The translations under genes were made by a program, and so were the position numbers. A model generated the notes under the pieces. That model saw only the letters and a program-made list of their open reading frames with translations. It did no database searches and had not been told where the DNA came from. Positions 59,679-64,000 of a stretch of 64,000 nt of DNA are shown here, piece by piece. Source of the stretch: Otis tarda (taxonomy: Eukaryota > Chordata > Aves > Otidiformes > Otididae); the NCBI GenBank assembly GCA_026413225.1, contig CM048553.1:144187190-144251189 (forward strand), in the 5' to 3' direction. Within the stretch, counting starts at the first letter, position 1. Each line of letters opens with the position of its first letter.

Positions 59679-62600
59679 GTGAAGACATAGAGAAATGTCT
59701 TTATAACCTTTAACACTCTTGTGGGCACAAAGTAAAAAGTTGTTAAAAATGTTCCTCCTACTACCACAGAACTGAGAAACAAAATAGTTGTGTGGGATTT
59801 CCATTTGTTTCTGAATAAGCAGGCACTATTTCACAACCTATCTGTTCAGATGTATGTTTCTCCTTTATATATAGATTCTCTTAGTACAACCTGTTATTAA
59901 TCACCTTATCAAGTGGCATTGCTTACTTTTTGGGATGACAAGACATGGAAACATATATGCTTAAGATAGCGTTTCCTCCATAGGTACAATTAGCAGACTT
60001 CTCATTTTCTAATTCCATCTGATGGGACCTTTACAAGGCTCTGGATCTCTATCTACTGTGGGGCTGCAGCATCCAAAGATCCATAATCCAAGATTATGGG
60101 CTGGCATCCCCAGTCAGCCCTCTGGGCTGTTTTGGGAGCTCTGGTAACTTCCGGTAACTTCCCTGCCGTGCAGCTGACCCCGGGTGACAAGAGAAAGCTG
60201 GTCGGGGTCAGTCAGAGATGAATACCCAGAGCAGGAGGGTCTCCTGCCAGAATGGTGGGAGGATATTTTTGTCTTGTTTAAGTACAAAATATTCCTGGAT
60301 CTTTGCAGATGTTTCTCTCCCATCTGGGATAAGCTTGGCTATCCTGATTTATGAATGAGAAATGCAAAAAGAACAAGACAAGCAATTTTACAAGCCTGTG
60401 TGGCTAGTGCCCAGTAAAAACTCCCTCAAGAAAAAGTAGCTTGGGTGAATATGTTTTCAGTGAAATGTCTGGTGGATATATCAAATAATAGTCCAAAAAG
60501 CCAACCAATATAAAGCTCGTTTTATACAATCTATGTATTTTCTGCACATTTCATTAAAATGCTAAAATTATACTTACTAGTCAACCTGAGTTATGCATGA
60601 GTTGAAAGGCAAAAACTCAATTCTCTTTCAGCTATGATGATGGAAGATTTCTCATTTTGCCTAGCTTCCAACTTGCCTTTGACAAGTTAGGTGCTTCCAC
60701 AGAGATTTATCTGATATTATTATATCCTGCAGAGCACTCTGAGAACCAATTTATGTTCCTAGCAAGGAGAAATGCTGGATGTTTCAGTTTTCTCAAGGAA
60801 CAGCTTCTCTCTGTCTTCACTGTAACGAGAGTCTGCCCTTCCTGAGCTGGTGCTAATTGCTTCATTTTATGACAGTTGCTTTTTGTCCTGTGAGGACTTA
60901 CAGAATAATATATTATGCACACATTGCAAATCTGTGTAGTCTTTGTTTCAAGGCTAACCTGTATTGCGAAAGTATGAAGATGTGGTATTTGTACAAATTG
61001 GATAACTTTATTGCCTGTTTGGCTTGCAGTTTAAGTTGCTAACTGTGTCCAGTCTTGTCATTGACCTGTATTCGCTGAAGGCAGGTGGATACTTCCAAAG
61101 ACTTCTAGGTACTGGATATTTTTTGAGTCCTAACATCTGTGTAACGTGCTGTGCCTGGTTCTTAGCAAAGTGAAACAGCAAGGGTGGCTTTCCCGGTGCA
61201 GCCCTGTATCTCCCATGCCTGCTGGGAAGCAGATAGCTTTGCCCAAAGGGCACCTCGAACCGCGATGTAAGGATATGTCTTGCGGCTCTAGGAAGAGGAG
61301 AGGAGGCTCCATTTGGGAAGGAGCGTGAGGAGGATTCAGATATAAACCTGAGCGGTTTGTGTCTTCTGCTGCCCTGGATTGACCCACCCTCCCCAGATCC
61401 ATGGTCTGGTGGCAGGTCACAGAGTCAGTCTTTGCACTCTCTGCAGTGTGTCCTAATGTTCAGACTGAAGATGGAGGCTCTCTGGCTTGCAGCAGTGGCT
61501 GTCCAGTAGCCCTGTATAGTGTGACAGTGGCATGTCATAGCGTGACAGGGCAGGCTGCCCACTGCAGGAGGAAGGCCAGCTAGAAGGTCTCCGGTTGCCT
61601 GAAGACACTCCAGCTAATGGGCTGTTGCACAAAGAGATGCCCCTGGCTGGACCTCATTCATTGCTTATCTATTATCTTTTTGATTTTTACAAAATACCTT
61701 TAAAGCTCACTGAAATTTCAGTGATAAGATCAGAACACCTTATCCCATGAACTAGAACACACAAATCTGTGGTCCTGTAAGAGCATTGTAACTTCCAACC
61801 TCCTCTGCCATCTCTTTGAGAAGTTAAAAGGCCCTTTTGCTTCCAAATTTAACTACATAAATGTATGCATGTTATGATTGCGTATACTGCAGCAATCTCA
61901 GGAACACGAAGTGCCCAGGGATATCGCAGCTGACTTGTAAACAACTCGGAAAACAGTCAAGCCTAGGGTTGGAATCAGAAATATAAATGCAATTGCCTAA
62001 ATTAAAGGTTATGGATAAAACAGCTTTGTTGATGTATAAATTACCTGCAGTTAGCACAGAAAATAATTGATATTATGTCAAAGTTAATTATATGGTAAAA
62101 CGCTACGAGTTTATGTGGCTTCAGTGTAGGTGCAGTATTCCACGTGTGTCAGGGTGTGCCATGCAGCTCCCAGACCACCAGCTACACCTGCCTTTGAAGA
62201 CTCTGAATTCAGTATTTAGGAGAGAGAATATGGTAATATAGGATGTGGTCCTGCATCATATAGGATGTGTGAAAATCTCGCAGTAATTTCCAGGGGAATA
62301 GGATCTGGGTACTGGTTGCATAGCCTGTAATAAGGAGATTTCAGAAATAGCTCCTTCGAATCAGGTGAAGTAAGGACTTCCTTAGTGCTACAACCTTAAA
62401 ATAGTTTGGACAATTGGAATCCATCCTTATAAATAAGGTTGTGTTAGATATAATGCTACAGCGTCAATGAGACAAATATGAATGAAATAGAAATTATCAT
62501 AAATTAAAAGCCATTATACAACATTTTTCTGTGCTGTATGTGACAGAGCTGGAAATTTCAAGACCCATGCAAAATGTACTAAAGTAGATTTGCATAAAGC

Positions 62601-63816
62601 ATTGGAAGAGCTTTTGTGAAAATGGAACTGGTGGGAGTTATTTAAATAACAGTATAGCAGCTATTAACAAAATTGCAAGATTCAAAATAGTAATTTCCTT
62701 TACACATCTCTCCTAAAACATGTCCAGAATCAAGACTGCCAGCAAATAGTATAGTATGGCAACCCACCCTCTCAAAATCCTGACAGAAAAGATCAATAAA
62801 TTCTCATTCCTGACAAAACACACAGCCTAGTTGCAGAGCGTATTACTTCTACCATGTAAAGCAGCTGTAAAATATTATACAGCTGTGGTGAAGCCATATG
62901 ATCCTGAGCTCTTAACCCTTACAAAAGCTTAGGCGGGAAGAAAAGAATGAGTTGTATATGCTGTGACTATCTGAGTTACATCATGTATTTAGCATGACTG
63001 CTGCCATCTTCTTCTCCATCATCATCATCACCGCCCTCCCCACTTCTGCCATGCCTCATCCTCCTGCCAATGTACATCTCCAGGCCCATCTGTGCTGTGT
63101 AGAGCGCTTTGACTCCTTTGCCCGCGGACTCACTAACACTTCTCTCCCAGGCAGTGAGAATGCCTTGTCACACTTGAACCACAAGTGGATTTTGGATTCT
63201 TCCACCTGGAATTCATGGATGTAACCTGGCAGCAACCAATCTATATGTCTTCTGTAAATGGTCCTCCAAGGGTTTACCTGTAGCAGTGCTGTCATGCTCC
63301 CAGGAATAATCACAAGGTTTGTGTTGCTTTTTGTAAGTCTTTATTCTGTGACGTGCCCTTGAAACACATGAGGTGCCGGTGTTGTCTATAGAGTTTTGTT
63401 AGATGGTGTGGATGCCTATTCCACACATCACCAAACCAAGTTTTCAATCAGTTAGATGGTCGTCTTCTTTTCCCCTGAAGCCTGGTGGAAACTTCTGTTT
63501 TGGCATTGTCTTTTCTTAAAGAATGAGGGATGGTGGCAGTTTTCTTGCATGCGCTGGGACCACATCCTTAAGGATGACTGGGAAGTGGAGAGAGGGTGGT
63601 TTGGGTTTGCTTTCAGGTACTCTGATGATTGACAATGGTTGTGTCTTTAATTTGCGTGGTAATTTTTTATAGTGTTTGTAAAGGAACAAAAAAGACTGTG
63701 TTATATGCTTGCACTACATGCTGAAATACATATGCAAAATGTTTTGCACATAGCTCTTGTGCCTGCACCATTTTCTTTTCTGAAGCTAGGCTGGATGTTG
63801 CGTCTCTGATACATAC
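59679..63816. other. Unique DNA, no gene seen
   Basis: No recognised mobile element or RNA gene. It holds a CAT repeat near 63017-63031 (CCATCATCATCATCACC). Frames of 60-96 codons near 61.1-61.6 and 63.0-63.3 kb are open on both strands with no family signature. Confidence 0.45.
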
Positions 63817-63883
63817 CTGCCGCTTTGAACTGCTTTTTGGGCTGTGTAGGTGCGAATTCATTCCTAATCCTTCCATATGCCAC
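63817..63883 (-). other. Weak 67-bp exon candidate
   Basis: On the minus strand the acceptor CCTTCACACAG precedes 67 bases that end at a good donor, CAG|GTATGT. Two frames are open: VAYGRIRNEFAPTQPKKQFK, and WHMEGLGMNSHLHSPKSSSK followed by RQ. The acceptor has a poor pyrimidine tract, since the bases upstream are purine-rich. It would lie upstream of the putative minus-strand gene end at 58-59 kb. Short blocks like this arise often by chance. Confidence 0.13.
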
Positions 63884-64000
63884 CTGTGTGAAGGTTATCT
63901 TCTTCTTGTTTTCCACCATCAAATGATCTCATAAGCTGCTTGCATTATCAGAAAACTGTGCTGCATGATCAACATGTAAAGCAACAGTTTGAAGGGCTTT

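Noticed and set aside
63056-63313. 85-codon minus-strand frame suspected of being a DNA-transposon or gene relic
   Set aside because: No transposase motif or terminal inverted repeats could be seen; left as unrecognised.
1-64000. CRISPR arrays, tRNA or rRNA genes, telomere-type repeats and mitochondrial insertions
   Set aside because: Looked for by eye on both strands and none found; the many short repeats are CR1 tails or simple repeats.

Overview
The window looks like bird nuclear DNA, AT-rich with short GC-rich patches. The main evidence is nine fragments of CR1 retroposons, the dominant avian LINE, most ending in the typical CR1 tail of repeated ATTCTATG/ATGATTCT units. Two long-terminal-repeat fragments of an avian retrovirus-like family (from memory ERVL-like) point to a neoavian rather than a galliform or crocodilian genome, but this is recall and not a search. 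No bacterial, organellar or RNA gene was recognised. No host protein-coding gene could be identified with confidence, so the window is either intergenic or mostly intron.

Layout. 1-6.6 kb: unique AT-rich DNA with a local 34-bp duplication near 4.95 kb. 6.66-8.0 kb: the longest CR1 copy, with most of the reverse transcriptase (RT) core. 10.69-11.48 kb: a second CR1 of the same lineage with an internal deletion. 15.27 kb: a 147-bp CR1 tail on the minus strand. 21.29-21.83 kb: the only strong CpG island, a candidate promoter. 22.34-22.74 kb: a CR1 tail directly abutting the 3' part of an LTR. 32.5-33.1 kb: a CR1 with a clean 3' half of ORF2. 36.9, 38.9, 51.0 and 53.9 kb: further CR1 pieces. 39.1-39.8 kb: a solo-LTR-like element. 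43.1-43.7 kb: two exon-like blocks on opposite strands. 56.1 kb: a small CpG-rich patch with a TATA-like motif and a 99-codon ORF. 58.1-58.8 kb: a possible 3' end of a minus-strand gene, with an AT-rich UTR-like tract and polyadenylation signals; weak exon candidates lie upstream of it at 59.6 and 63.8 kb.

The mobile elements are all fossils and do not act together. The CR1 copies fall into two lineages by 3' end and protein signature. The exon, promoter and UTR calls come from splice-site and composition reading by eye and are given low confidence. I found no convincing novel system. The items most worth testing are the putative minus-strand gene end at 58-59 kb, the opposed exon candidates at 43 kb and the isolated CpG island at 21 kb.
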